From: Paenibacillus sp. JCM 10914
Lineage (GTDB): Bacteria; Bacillota; Bacilli; Paenibacillales; Paenibacillaceae
Assembly: GCF_001315105.1 (NCBI RefSeq)
Contig: NZ_BAZR01000007.1
Span: forward strand, 124,001 to 188,000
Reading direction: 5' to 3'
DNA: 64,000 nt
Shown: positions 19,046-28,887 of the stretch, one piece after another
Layout of the letters: each line of letters starts with the position of its first letter
How positions within the stretch are numbered: position 1 is the first letter of the stretch
Position numbers and translations under genes: made by a program
The notes under the pieces: generated by a model
Database searches by the model: none
Seen by the model: only the letters and a program-made list of their open reading frames with translations
What the model was told of the DNA's origin: nothing

Positions 19046-19680
19046 ATGATATACGGACCGGATCCTAATGCGATCTACCCGAATGAGGCGATTAAAAGTA
19101 TATGTTTTATTAAAAACGTTGTCACGCGCTCAAATATTATTGTCGGCGACTATACCTATTATGACGACATAAACGGTGCTGACCGGTTTGAAGAGCATGT
19201 CACGCATCACTATGAATTTATTGGAGACCAATTGATTATCGGAAAATTCTGCGCAATTGCAAAGGGCATTGAATTTGTCATGAATGGTGCAAATCACAGA
19301 ATGTGCAGCGTCACCACGTATCCATTTAACATCATGGGCAATGGTTGGGAGAAAGCGACACCAACGCTGGCGACTTACCTTTTAAGGGAGATACTGTCAT
19401 CGGAAACGATGTGTGGATCGGTCAAAATGTCACCGTAATGCCCGGTGTGCATATCGGTGATGGAGCCATCATTGCAGCCAATTCCGTTGTTGTAAAAGAT
19501 GTTCCCCCTTACCATATTGCCGGCGGGAATCCTTGTAGAATGATTAAAAAAAGATTCTCTGACGAACTGATCGATAAACTCCTTGCCATGAAATGGTGGG
19601 ATTGGCCGGCTCGTAAAATTTTTGATCATCTTGAAACGCTATGCAGTGGCGATTTGACCAAGATCGAGGGAATTCAATAG
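19046..19680 (+). pseudogene. Vat/CatB-type streptogramin A acetyltransferase homologue, frameshifted
   Basis: Left-handed parallel beta-helix xenobiotic acetyltransferase. Frame 1 (19046 to about 19370) holds the N-terminus with the catalytic-type His in FVMNGANHRM; frame 2 (about 19370-19680) holds GNDVWIGQNVTVMPGVHIGDG and the C-terminal KWWDWPARKI motif. One restored base near 19370 yields 211 residues with the join TPTLADLPFKGDT, as expected for Vat proteins (about 210 residues). Acetyl-CoA-dependent inactivation of group A streptogramins is the family role; activity here depends on whether the frame is truly broken. Confidence 0.8.
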
Positions 19681-19771
19681 TTCGTGATGAACATAATGTG
19701 CCATAGGACATTAAATTAACCTCATGCAATATCGCGAAGCCAGCGACTTTTTATCTTAAGGAAAAGAGGTT

Positions 19772-20002
19772 ATGCTCTAAGCGAAATGGGATAACATGCT
19801 GTCCATGCTTTGGATGCTGCGATCCGGTAGGAATCTCACGGCTGTGCAGATCGCGGAGAGTTTGGAGATCAGCGTTCGCACGGTGTACCGGTATATCGAC
19901 GCATTATGTGCCATTCGCATTCATGAGCCACTAGCGTTGAAAGATCGGATAGGGGACATGGCCTACGGAATCGCCAAACATTATGAAAGCAATCCGGTTT
20001 GA
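19772..20002 (+). pseudogene. Remnant of a YafY-type HTH regulator
   Basis: Contains the start of a YafY/HTH_11 protein (DNMLSMLWMLRSGRNLTA, then AESLEISVRTVYRYIDALC) but breaks where the GGYxL turn and WYL domain should begin, ending in IHEPLALKDRIGDMAYGIA and a stop. The first codons are also damaged: ATGCTCTAAGCG at 19772 meets a stop after two codons. About 220 residues of the usual protein are missing. It lies directly upstream of dinB, a frequent neighbour of such regulators. Confidence 0.65.
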
Positions 20003-20008
20003 ACTTCA

Positions 20009-20037
20009 CTGACAACGTTTGTCAGCAGAACTAGGAT
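20009..20037 (+). promoter_or_regulatory. Promoter with overlapping dyad upstream of the DinB gene
   Basis: CTGACA, 17-base spacer, TAGGAT. The -35 element is part of the dyad CTGACAA / TTGTCAG (20009-20025), suitable for control by the now-broken upstream HTH regulator. Confidence 0.5.
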
Positions 20038-20098
20038 ATCCTGAAGTCAAGGCTGTGACAGCTTATAGACGATGTTGAAAGGAACGGTGAATTCATCC

Positions 20099-20629
20099 AT
20101 GCTTCAACAAACCGATCAATTGTACGATTATCATGTGTGGGCGAACGAAAGGTTATTTAACCACTTGGAGGAACTTCCGGAAGATGTGTTCCATGCCGAA
20201 GTGACGAGCGTATTTCCGTCCGTGTCGCAAACGCTCGCACATATGTACTTGTTCGAACGCCTCTATATGTCCGTGCTTGCAGAGATTCCAAACGAAGAGA
20301 TTTTTCCAAAGATTCCGGGCTGGACGGAGGAAGCACAGGGCAAAAATGTGAGCGAGATGAGACGATTATTCGCAGGAGCAGCGGAACAGTTTTACGAATT
20401 GCTAAGGCGAACGCCCGATTTGGACAAGGCGATGACGATCACGCATCCGAATTACGGAAGTCTAGGCACGCATTTCTCCGATATTCTGCGGCATGTGGTC
20501 AACCATGGAACGTATCACCGGGGCAACGTAACTGCTATGCTAAGACAGCAAGGATATGCGGGAGTGCCGACCGATTATATGTTTTATTTGGTGCAACGAC
20601 AACAGGACAGTGAAATGTTTGATCGATAG
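20099..20629 (+). CDS. DinB/YfiT-family protein
   Basis: 176-residue four-helix-bundle protein of the DinB superfamily (putative metal-dependent hydrolases or thiol transferases). The three metal-ligand histidines are visible: SVSQTLAHMYLFE, LRHVVNHGTYHRGN (two). The start at 20099 has a GGTGA site 8 bases upstream; 20072 is also open. The promoter dyad and the upstream regulator remnant suggest former repression. Confidence 0.85.
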   Translation: MLQQTDQLYDYHVWANERLFNHLEELPEDVFHAEVTSVFPSVSQTLAHMYLFERLYMSVLAEIPNEEIFPKIPGWTEEAQGKNVSEMRRLFAGAAEQFYELLRRTPDLDKAMTITHPNYGSLGTHFSDILRHVVNHGTYHRGNVTAMLRQQGYAGVPTDYMFYLVQRQQDSEMFDR

Positions 20630-20703
20630 TCTACCTCATCGAAATGGGATGGACCCAACGGTCGATCCCGATGCATTTCCGGCACATACTGAATGATTGT
20701 GTG

Positions 20704-20731
20704 AAAAAGCCTGATATTCAGGCTTTTTTTT
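20704..20731 (+). terminator. Rho-independent terminator after the DinB gene
   Basis: Stem AAAAAGCCTGA / TCAGGCTTTTT with a TAT loop and a long T run. Confidence 0.9.
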
Positions 20732-20862
20732 GTTTTTTCATGTTGATATATCGGCTCCAGCCCATACGCGGCATGAATCCCTTTCATACCTTATATGGAA
20801 TCTGCCTAATTGATTAATGAAAGTGTTCATAAGCATGTAATTCTAAGGAGCGGGATAAATTC

Positions 20863-22206
20863 GTGAAGTCAAACGTTAAGCTTACAGGGAGAGTGATCTT
20901 TAGGGGAGACCCTGGTTATGAAGCGGCTCGTAAAAATTGGGATCCGCACACGGACAGATACCCTAAAGTATTTGTTTTTGCCCGAAAAACACAGGATGTG
21001 GCGAACGCGATTCGCTGGGCCCGCAAAAATAATGTTCCATTACGCCCAAGAAGCGGAAGGCACGCCCTGGAAGGTAACCTTTCCCAGGTCAATGGAGGCA
21101 TCGTCATCGACGTCAGCGAAATGAAGAAGATTCAATTGAACAAAAAAAGCGGCACCGCCGTTGTTGAAACAGGAAATCAAGTTGGTCGAATCGTCGATAC
21201 GTTGGCGCGGCAAGGTTACATGGCCCCGTTCGGCGACAGTCCGACGGTGGGGATCGGCGGCATTACGCCAGGTGGGGGGATCGGACCGCTGCAGCGGACG
21301 ACCGGACTCATCAGCGATAATCTGATCGAACTTGAAATGGTTGACGCGAAGGGAAGAATCATTCGAGCGAACAACAAACAAAATGCCGATCTTCTCTGGG
21401 CTTCCCGCGGCGGCGGTGGCGGCAACTTCGGCGTATATACCAAATACAAATTCAAAGTGCTGCGCGCCCCGGATAAAGCCACCGTATTCCGCATCACCTG
21501 GCCATGGGCACAATTCGAAAAAGTCGTGAAAAAATGGCAAGTGTGGGCACCTAATGCCAGTACCAAGCTCGGCAGCGAGTTAAGCGTCGGTCCCAAAAAG
21601 GGCGGAAATGTCAGTATGCTGGGGATCTACCTCGGTTCGAAAGGCGAGGCGCTTCGCCAGTTGGAACCTATTTTGAGCGTAGGCTCACCGACTCAAAAAA
21701 CCATCCGCTATTTGCCGTATTTGGAAGCCACAAAGTTTTTGCTAGCCCCGGATCCGGTGTTGACGCAAAGATTCAGCAACCAATTCTCCAGCGGCTTTGG
21801 CAGACGCCCATTTCCGGATAAAGCCTATAAAGTGATGCGCAAATTTCTGGAAAAAGCTGAGGGAGGTACGCCGGCCGGATTTTTCTTCCTGAACTGGGGC
21901 GGCGCCATAAGTAGAATCGCACCTCAAGCCACCGCATTCTACTGGCGAAAAGCCAAATTCTACGTCGAATGGAACAGCTCATGGGTGAAGCCGTCCCATG
22001 CAGCCCGAAATATTGCCTTAGCTCGGAACACCAGAACGAAGCTGCAGCCTTATATCGTCGGATCTTATATTAACGTTCCGGACCAAGGCATTAAATGTTC
22101 AGGACCTGTCTATTACGGAAAGAACTTCGCCAGGCTGAGGAAAGTAAAAGCGAAATACGACCCGAAAAATGTATTTCACAATCCGCAGAGCATTCCGCCA
22201 GCTTAA
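20863..22206 (+). CDS. FAD-binding oxidoreductase, berberine-bridge type (complete paralogue)
   Basis: 447 residues, the complete relative of the gene cut at the left window edge. FAD_binding_4 domain with His67 in RSGRHALEG as the likely covalent FAD attachment, ITPGGGIGPL loop and RGGGGGNFGV; a BBE domain closes the protein (NVFHNPQSIPPA). The Cys used for a second FAD bond in bicovalent members is absent (GDSPTVGIGG). The GTG start has AAGGAG about 12 bases upstream; no better start is seen. No signal peptide. Own terminator follows. Substrate unknown (sugars, alkaloids and polyketides are known for the family). Confidence 0.88.
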   Translation: MKSNVKLTGRVIFRGDPGYEAARKNWDPHTDRYPKVFVFARKTQDVANAIRWARKNNVPLRPRSGRHALEGNLSQVNGGIVIDVSEMKKIQLNKKSGTAVVETGNQVGRIVDTLARQGYMAPFGDSPTVGIGGITPGGGIGPLQRTTGLISDNLIELEMVDAKGRIIRANNKQNADLLWASRGGGGGNFGVYTKYKFKVLRAPDKATVFRITWPWAQFEKVVKKWQVWAPNASTKLGSELSVGPKKGGNVSMLGIYLGSKGEALRQLEPILSVGSPTQKTIRYLPYLEATKFLLAPDPVLTQRFSNQFSSGFGRRPFPDKAYKVMRKFLEKAEGGTPAGFFFLNWGGAISRIAPQATAFYWRKAKFYVEWNSSWVKPSHAARNIALARNTRTKLQPYIVGSYINVPDQGIKCSGPVYYGKNFARLRKVKAKYDPKNVFHNPQSIPPA

Positions 22207-22225
22207 TATTCGCTAACGTAAATAG

Positions 22226-22259
22226 AAGCACAAGCCGGAACACGTCGGCTTGTGCTTTT
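22226..22259 (+). terminator. Rho-independent terminator after the BBE paralogue
   Basis: Perfect 12-bp stem AAGCACAAGCCG / CGGCTTGTGCTT with T tail. Confidence 0.9.
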
Positions 22260-22379
22260 GGTGACGTCATACTATTATGTATGAGTATTATTTATTAGAC
22301 GCAGAGTTAACAGTAAGGATATATCGAAAGGTTCGACCGACTATATATTATTTGCTGGAATGACAGAAAGGATGTACTC

Positions 22380-23366
22380 ATGTTTCAAGGAAAATCACGA
22401 AAAGTCATGATCGTGCTGTTGGGGTTATACACAACACTAACCTTATTCTTCTTATTTCTAGGCTTCGATAGAGCATCCACTAATCAAGATCAAGGCTTGA
22501 GATACAACTTCATGCTTGAAGCGATTCCGTTACACTTTCCGATGGGAAAAGACTTTCAGATATGGTTCTTCGACTTAGGCAATTTTCTTGCCTTTGTCCC
22601 GTTCGGAGTGCTCATCCCGCTCCTGTATCGGTGCAGTTTTATCCGGTTCATCTCCTTTTTCATCCTTGGCATCACGATTGTAGAGTCCCTCCAAATGATT
22701 TCCCGCTTAGGAGCGTTCGATATCAACGATATCATCATAAACTCCTTAGGAGCTGCGGTGGGATATGGGTCACAGCGGCTAGTAACGCGGCACCGGAATA
22801 CTTGGAAAGGGTTGATTCGAATCGTCCTAACCGCGGTTGTACTTTCTACGGGAACGATCGTTGCTGTCGGTGGCATCAATCATTACTTGAACAACGTGGA
22901 CGGAGAATCCGTAGCCCTGAATGAACTTGCAATCAAAGTGGGGGCTGTGCAATGGGATGAAAGTCTTTCCGCTTTTACAGTAGGTGACACAAAGGTCGAG
23001 CCCCAGATCAATCTGTACAGTAAAGAAAATACAAAAAACAATGAGTTTTCATATCTATTGAATGGTAAATATGACAAAATATCAGGCTATGTCGCTATAC
23101 TGGGGTATCCTGACGACACTGCAGGCAACCAGAATAATGAAATCAGCTTTATCGCGGACGGAGCAGAGATTTATTCCATAAGTTTGGGAGGAGAACCTCA
23201 GCCGGACCCTTTTAAGTTTTCACTGAAGGGCGTAACGGAGCTTACGATTAAAGTTCTCGACAATGGTCCACACCCGAACACTAATCTTGTGATGTGGGAT
23301 GTTAACCTCATAGAGTTGAACACAGGCCAAAGAATCCTGCACATGATTAGCAGCCCATTCAGATGA
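22380..23366 (+). CDS. VanZ-family membrane protein with C-terminal extension
   Basis: 328 residues. Four to five membrane helices in the first 170 residues carry the VanZ pattern (FDLGNFLAFVPFGVLIPLL, ITIVESLQMISRLGAFDINDIIINSLGAAVGY). A C-terminal region of about 155 residues outside the membrane (beta-rich, GYVAILGYPDDT..., NPCBM-like in appearance) follows. VanZ is linked to teicoplanin resistance, but most family members have no proven role. AAAGGATG precedes the ATG. Apparently monocistronic. Confidence 0.82.
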   Translation: MFQGKSRKVMIVLLGLYTTLTLFFLFLGFDRASTNQDQGLRYNFMLEAIPLHFPMGKDFQIWFFDLGNFLAFVPFGVLIPLLYRCSFIRFISFFILGITIVESLQMISRLGAFDINDIIINSLGAAVGYGSQRLVTRHRNTWKGLIRIVLTAVVLSTGTIVAVGGINHYLNNVDGESVALNELAIKVGAVQWDESLSAFTVGDTKVEPQINLYSKENTKNNEFSYLLNGKYDKISGYVAILGYPDDTAGNQNNEISFIADGAEIYSISLGGEPQPDPFKFSLKGVTELTIKVLDNGPHPNTNLVMWDVNLIELNTGQRILHMISSPFR

Positions 23367-23400
23367 GTCATAATCATAACTAGAAGTGATTGCTCAATGC

Positions 23401-23649
23401 TGATGTCAAGTTGGATACTGGGATAAGTTAGATCCCATGCATACGATTTTTGATTCAACAACGGATAGCTTTCAAGAGTTTCATGATAGATTTGTCGCTG
23501 ATGTTGATTTATATAAAAGTACGGGGCAACTGTTCCCTAATAGCCCTATTCCTGAACATGTCGTTAATATCTCCATGATTCCATGGACTTCCTTTACCGG
23601 CTTCAACTTAAATGTGAACACCGACTTTATGCTTGATAACTTACAGCTT
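23401..23649 (+). pseudogene. Chloramphenicol acetyltransferase (CAT) remnant
   Basis: The frame reads GYWDKLDPMHTIFD from 23413, runs through DRFVADVDLYK and ends with NISMIPWTSFTGFNLNV, the central signature of type A CAT trimers. The N-terminal part is missing or scrambled (a base appears lost near 23405) and the C-terminal third with the catalytic HHAVCDG-type motif is absent; the frame runs into the terminator at 23650. It cannot encode an active enzyme. Confidence 0.8.
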
Positions 23650-23689
23650 AGCCTTTCGTTCTTTAACAGGACGAAAGGCTTTTTATTTT
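23650..23689 (+). terminator. Rho-independent terminator after the CAT remnant
   Basis: Perfect 10-bp stem AGCCTTTCGT / ACGAAAGGCT with T tail. Confidence 0.88.
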
Positions 23690-23896
23690 GAGTCGATAGG
23701 GGGATAGAAAATGCCCAATTAAGATCGTTTGACCAAGCATGGTGAAGGTTTCTTGCTCCATTTTCGTTAAAATTAGTTATATAGGTAGCATTATATAGAA
23801 ACTTAAAAAAACAAACCTAGCCTCCTAAGTTTGCTCATTGTTTCGGAAATTGTTGAACGAGATAATGATAGTAGATCACAGAGGGAGGTTTAATCA

Positions 23897-25246
23897 ATGA
23901 ATCACACAGTAAAAAAGCTAATTAGCATTTCATTCGTTGTCGTTCTGACCATGATTACGGCAGCGTGCGGAAACTCTAATGCACCTCAGAATGCATTGCC
24001 TGAAACAGATTCACCATCCAACGCCAACACCAAAAAAGAAGCCGTTACATTGACGTTTCAGAATACTTGGCCGGACTCGACAGATCCCAGGCATGTTATC
24101 TTGCGTGAAATTGTGAAACAGTACGAGGCTGATCATCCTAACGTAAAAATAGAGCTGGATACGCTTAATGTGGACCAACAAAAGTTAAAGTTAAAAACGC
24201 AGGCGGCATCCAAAGAAATGCCCGATATTACCATTATTAATCCTGGTGCTCAACTAAAGCCTTATGTAGATGCGGATTTATTCCTACCACTAAATGAGAT
24301 GGTACTTGAAAATGATCTGCAGGCTACGTTCCAGGATGGGGTCCTAGAGCACTTCTCGTTTGATGACCAGTTATATGCACTGCCGACAGGGAATAATATC
24401 GCCGTTGTAGCTTACAACAAACGTTTGTTTTCTGAAGCTGGCGTTACGGTTCCTCAAACCTTTGCAGAATTGATCGAAGCCGTTGAACTATTGAAAGCTA
24501 GAGGGGTTCAACCCATGGTAATTGGGGAGAAAGACACTTGGACGGGGTCATTTCTGTTTATGAATATTTTGCTTCGTACAAACGGGGGATCGGGATTCCT
24601 CAATGATGTGATGGATGGTAGTAAAACATTTCATGATTCAGCGTTTACCGAAGCCGTCGATGCTATGAGTGAATTGATTCAGGCTGGCGCATTCCAAGAC
24701 GGAGCGGCTTCCTTTGACTATAACACCGCGGAAAATCTATTTAAGACAGGCCAATCCGCGATGTACTTTATGGGTACCTGGTCAACGGGAGCCATTGAAA
24801 CGTCAGAAATCGGCGAAAAAAATGAAGTGGGTATATTCAAATTCCCAACCGTTGGCGATAAAGGTGATACCAATGAATTTATGCTGGCGCCTACAGCTGC
24901 ACTTGCAATAGCCAAGAATAGCAAGCATGTGGAGGAAGCTAAACTATTCGTGAATTATTACATGTTGAATTACCCGAAGATTGCATTTGATTTGAAGGCA
25001 GCTGTTGGTATAGCGCAAAAGCTAGACGGGGACTATGAAGCAGCAGGGTATTCAGAGTTCTCCATGGATGTTCTGAACATGTTTAATGATGTAAAAGGTG
25101 GAGATTTGGCATTCGATAATACGATGAATCCAGGGACTACACAAGTGCATCTATCAAGTATTCAACATTTATTCATCGCGAATAAACAGGCAAGCGATAT
25201 AGCGGCAGAGCATCAGAAGGCACTGGAAGATAATTTAGAAGACTAA
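23897..25246 (+). CDS. Carbohydrate ABC transporter substrate-binding lipoprotein (CUT1 type)
   Basis: 449 residues: signal peptide and lipobox (ITAACG), then a family 1 solute-binding fold with LTFQNTWPDSTD, QAASKEMPDITIINPG, LYALPTGNNIAVVAYNKRLF and the GQSAMYFMGTWSTGAI region. A GGGAGG site precedes the ATG. It is the first gene of an operon with two permeases (25312, 26221) and a YesM/YesN-type regulatory pair. Ligand unknown; YesMN-linked CUT1 systems usually carry plant cell-wall oligosaccharides. No hydrolase gene is adjacent. Confidence 0.93.
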   Translation: MNHTVKKLISISFVVVLTMITAACGNSNAPQNALPETDSPSNANTKKEAVTLTFQNTWPDSTDPRHVILREIVKQYEADHPNVKIELDTLNVDQQKLKLKTQAASKEMPDITIINPGAQLKPYVDADLFLPLNEMVLENDLQATFQDGVLEHFSFDDQLYALPTGNNIAVVAYNKRLFSEAGVTVPQTFAELIEAVELLKARGVQPMVIGEKDTWTGSFLFMNILLRTNGGSGFLNDVMDGSKTFHDSAFTEAVDAMSELIQAGAFQDGAASFDYNTAENLFKTGQSAMYFMGTWSTGAIETSEIGEKNEVGIFKFPTVGDKGDTNEFMLAPTAALAIAKNSKHVEEAKLFVNYYMLNYPKIAFDLKAAVGIAQKLDGDYEAAGYSEFSMDVLNMFNDVKGGDLAFDNTMNPGTTQVHLSSIQHLFIANKQASDIAAEHQKALEDNLED

Positions 25247-25311
25247 TACCTAGTGGTAATTCATTGAGGCCAATGTCTCAATGAATTACACTTCCGGGAG
25301 GATATACAACT

Positions 25312-26205
25312 GTGAACGCTCTTAAGGTTTCTAACTGGACGATTACTTTCTTTGTGCTGCCTTGCGTAATCTTCTATGTATCGCTTGTTTTTGTACCCAT
25401 TATGGTATCCGTTTATAGTGGATTGCTCGATTGGGATGGGCTAACCAATGCCAAATTCATTGGATTTGGTAATTTCATCACAATGTTTACGAACGATCCT
25501 ATATTTTGGCCAGCTGTTGGAAGAACCTTCATGCTTGCGGGGTTTTCAATGTGTATTCAATTGCCATTAGCCCTGTTTGTTGCCATACTCCTTAATCGCT
25601 TTGTCAAACGATCAAACATCCTTGTATCTATCTATTTCTTGCCTGTCATTCTATCGGTGGTTGTGATTGGGCAGTTGTGGAAAACAATCTACAATCCCAC
25701 CTTTATGGGTGGAATGCTTAATCAATTCCTGGCCTACATTGGATTCGAAGAATTAACTAGAACCTGGCTTACAGATCCGGAAATTGCTATTTTTGCGATC
25801 ATTGTTGTGGCACTGTGGCAATACTTGGGTTACCATATCTTAATTCAATTCACAGGTATTCAGAATTTGCCTGCCGATGTGTATGAGGCTGCCAAAATAG
25901 ATGGAGCAGAAGGATTTACAGCCGATAGGTATATAACCATTCCTATGATTCTGCCCGTATTCAAAATATCCGTTATCTTATCGTTCATTGGTTCCATACA
26001 ATCCTTTGACTTAATCATGGTTATGACTGGTGGAGGACCCGCCAATGCAACTGACGTCATTTCATCCCATATGTACAAAATATCCTTTTTATCTATGAAA
26101 TATGGATATGGTAGCGCGGTCGCATCCTTCCTGGTCGTCGCATGTATCCTGTTCACGGTTGTTATTAATTTTGTATTTAATAGATTAGAAAAGAGATATA
26201 CATAA
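25312..26205 (+). CDS. Sugar ABC transporter permease (MalF/LacF type)
   Basis: 297 residues, six predicted membrane helices and the EAA loop (YEAAKIDGAEGFTADRYITIPMI) that contacts the ATPase. GTG start with GGGAGG upstream. Lies between the binding-protein gene and the second permease. No ATPase is encoded here, so a shared MsmX-type ATPase is expected. Confidence 0.92.
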   Translation: MNALKVSNWTITFFVLPCVIFYVSLVFVPIMVSVYSGLLDWDGLTNAKFIGFGNFITMFTNDPIFWPAVGRTFMLAGFSMCIQLPLALFVAILLNRFVKRSNILVSIYFLPVILSVVVIGQLWKTIYNPTFMGGMLNQFLAYIGFEELTRTWLTDPEIAIFAIIVVALWQYLGYHILIQFTGIQNLPADVYEAAKIDGAEGFTADRYITIPMILPVFKISVILSFIGSIQSFDLIMVMTGGGPANATDVISSHMYKISFLSMKYGYGSAVASFLVVACILFTVVINFVFNRLEKRYT

Positions 26206-26220
26206 CTGGGGGATCGATGT

Positions 26221-27057
26221 ATGCTGCTGAAAAAACTGAAATTAAGTCATTCCATGGTTTATGTGTTGCTCTGCCTCTTGCTAGTTACACAATTGTATCC
26301 ATTAATATGGTTGTTACTATATTCGTTTAAAACCAATGAGGAAATATTATCAGGCCATTTTTTCTCGATTCCATCCGAATGGAAATGGGAAAATTACACT
26401 TCGGCTATCGAAAGCGGAAACTACTTTCAATATTTATTTAACAGTGTCACCGTTACGTTTAGCACATTAATTGTAGTCATTGTGTTATCATCACTTGCAG
26501 CATTTGCGATCGCTCGTTTTCAGTGGAAATATAATAAAGCCTTTTTGCTATTGTTTCTCATCGGCATGATGATTCCTTTGCAGGCTACCTTATTACCACT
26601 CATGGTTATCTTTAAAAATCTCGGCCTGCTCAACACCCGATTTTCAATGATCTTGCCATATATAGCTTTTCAAATTCCCATATCGATGTTCATCTTGAGT
26701 GCGTTTATGAAGACAATCCCACAAGAAATCGATGAGTCTGCTATTATTGACGGAGCTAGTGTATACCAAATATATTGGAACATCATCATTCCAATATCTA
26801 TTCCTCCTGTTGTCACCGTCTGCATTTTATCCTTTATTAATGTCTGGAACGAGTATATATTAGCCTCCACATTTGTTTCGTCTGAACATTTGAAAACGTT
26901 GCCCTTTGGCGTATATAGCTTTGTAAGTCAGTATTCAGCGAATTATGGGTCGATCGGAGCATATCTGGTGCTTGGGGCTTTACCTGTCATCTTGATTTAT
27001 TTCATGATGGCTGAGAAAATTACTAAAGGTATGGTCGCAGGTGCAGTAAAAGGGTGA
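26221..27057 (+). CDS. Sugar ABC transporter permease (MalG/LacG type)
   Basis: 278 residues, six membrane helices, EAA loop DESAIIDGASVYQIYWNIII. It ends with the typical GMVAGAVKG tail of MalG-like permeases. The kinase gene starts 6 bases after its stop. Confidence 0.92.
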   Translation: MLLKKLKLSHSMVYVLLCLLLVTQLYPLIWLLLYSFKTNEEILSGHFFSIPSEWKWENYTSAIESGNYFQYLFNSVTVTFSTLIVVIVLSSLAAFAIARFQWKYNKAFLLLFLIGMMIPLQATLLPLMVIFKNLGLLNTRFSMILPYIAFQIPISMFILSAFMKTIPQEIDESAIIDGASVYQIYWNIIIPISIPPVVTVCILSFINVWNEYILASTFVSSEHLKTLPFGVYSFVSQYSANYGSIGAYLVLGALPVILIYFMMAEKITKGMVAGAVKG

Positions 27058-27063
27058 TGCTGC

Positions 27064-28887
27064 TTGGGTAAACATCAATCTATTCAAACTCGGTTATTTA
27101 TCATATTTTTTCTATGCATGTTGGTTATTTTATTATGTGTTAGTTCCGTTTATTATGTGAAAGTTACAGAGCAGATCCAAGAAAAGGTCGGTGTGATTGC
27201 GAAAAAAAACATTTCGCAAACCATCGGCCTCTTTGAGGTTATGCTCAAAGGCTATGACAGTATTACAAAGTCCCTGAATAGCAATACAGAGCTTATTCAG
27301 ATGCTTAAATCCATAAAATCAAGTGAGCAAATGGAGAAGATTAACTATGAACGTAGCATTACGAATGCGTTAGGGGCTATTTTATACTCAAGAACCGATA
27401 TTGCCGCAATTCATGTCATTACCCATGAAGGCAGAATGTATAGTTATGAGAAAAAACTCGGTGCTGTCATCAGAGATTCTTTCAATTCGGAAGGGCATAA
27501 GACAGTGACAGAATCGACAGGAGAAATTCGTTGGCTAGGATTATATCCGCATTCATTCATTAGTGATGATAGAGACAGTAGTGTATTTGTGTTTGGGAGG
27601 CAATTATTTGAACTGAACACGCTCAAACCAATCGGCATTGTTCTGGTAGAAACCGATGCCGATGTCGTTGAAGAAGCCATGACGAATGCTAGTATTGGAA
27701 CAGGCAGCAGGGTGTTGATCCGGGATCAAGACAAAGTGATGTTTGAAATCGGAGACGATGCAAGCCAGTTGAATGTAAACTCAGAAGAATTGCAACTTGA
27801 TTGGTCAAGCGGTGATGATCATGAACCTGTTCAATTAATAGACTCCAAGCAATATATGATTGCTGCAGGATTAATTAAGGCTGCCGATTGGGAGATTGTC
27901 ACGATTACACCGAATCAAGATTTGCAACTTGAATTATTGGACACCCAACGATTTTTGTGGACTGTCATCATAATACTCATCATAATAGCTATTCTATTGT
28001 CAACGATGATAGCTAAGTCATTTTCGCTGCCATTCAAGCAGCTAATTCACCAGATGAAACAAGTGGAGCTAGGTAACTTCAAAGGGCAAGTTCAAGTGAA
28101 ATCTTATAGTGAGATAAACATTCTGGTCGGTTCATTCAATAGAATGGTAACGCATATTGAAGAGCTGATTGAACGTAGTAAAAATGCTTCGATCAGTGAA
28201 AAAAACGCTCAGTTAAGAGCGCTACAAGCTCAGGTTAATCCTCATTTTCTGTATAATACGATGGACATGATTTATTGGATGCTCGATGAAAAAGGGAACG
28301 ATCGCTTAGGGAATATTATTCTGTCTCTATCCAGAATGTTTCAATACAATAGTGATTGGAATAATAATTCAACATCGAGTTTGAGGGAAGAGCTGGAGCA
28401 GCTTAAACATTATTTAATTGTGATTGAGACTAGACTTGCGAACCGTGTACAAACTGAAGTAGTCATTGATCCTCAATGGTTAGATATCAAGTTGCCTAAG
28501 CTTATCATTCAACCTCTTGTTGAGAATGCCATTAAATATGGTCTAGAGCCTTTAAATCGCAGAGGTAAACTTCATATTTATACGACGCGTGACAATCAGA
28601 TCCTAACTATACATATCGAAGATGATGGTAAAGGGATAGGTCATGAAAGAGTATCAGAAATCAAGCATCTCTTATCAATGAACGTGAATACAAGTATAGA
28701 GTTTGAAAAAAGTATGCGTATGGGAATAGGTCTCAAAAATGTGCATGATCGAATTAGATTAATGTACGGGGACGAATACGGTATAGATATTCAAAGTCGA
28801 CCTAACGAAGGTACAGTAGTTATGATTTACATACCAATTATCAAGAGCGGGGAAAATCATGATGATGAATATTTTGGTGGTAGATGA
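27064..28887 (+). CDS. YesM-type sensor histidine kinase
   Basis: 607 residues: TM1 (about 8-30), dCache-like extracellular region of about 260 residues, TM2 (about 297-318), HAMP, His_kinase domain with QVNPHFLYNTMDMIYWML (phospho-acceptor His) and HATPase with GIGLKNVHDRIRLMYG. TTG start with AAGGGTGATG upstream. It overlaps the response-regulator gene by 29 bases. Probably senses the sugar, perhaps through the neighbouring binding protein, and activates the transporter. Confidence 0.92.
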   Translation: MGKHQSIQTRLFIIFFLCMLVILLCVSSVYYVKVTEQIQEKVGVIAKKNISQTIGLFEVMLKGYDSITKSLNSNTELIQMLKSIKSSEQMEKINYERSITNALGAILYSRTDIAAIHVITHEGRMYSYEKKLGAVIRDSFNSEGHKTVTESTGEIRWLGLYPHSFISDDRDSSVFVFGRQLFELNTLKPIGIVLVETDADVVEEAMTNASIGTGSRVLIRDQDKVMFEIGDDASQLNVNSEELQLDWSSGDDHEPVQLIDSKQYMIAAGLIKAADWEIVTITPNQDLQLELLDTQRFLWTVIIILIIIAILLSTMIAKSFSLPFKQLIHQMKQVELGNFKGQVQVKSYSEINILVGSFNRMVTHIEELIERSKNASISEKNAQLRALQAQVNPHFLYNTMDMIYWMLDEKGNDRLGNIILSLSRMFQYNSDWNNNSTSSLREELEQLKHYLIVIETRLANRVQTEVVIDPQWLDIKLPKLIIQPLVENAIKYGLEPLNRRGKLHIYTTRDNQILTIHIEDDGKGIGHERVSEIKHLLSMNVNTSIEFEKSMRMGIGLKNVHDRIRLMYGDEYGIDIQSRPNEGTVVMIYIPIIKSGENHDDEYFGGR

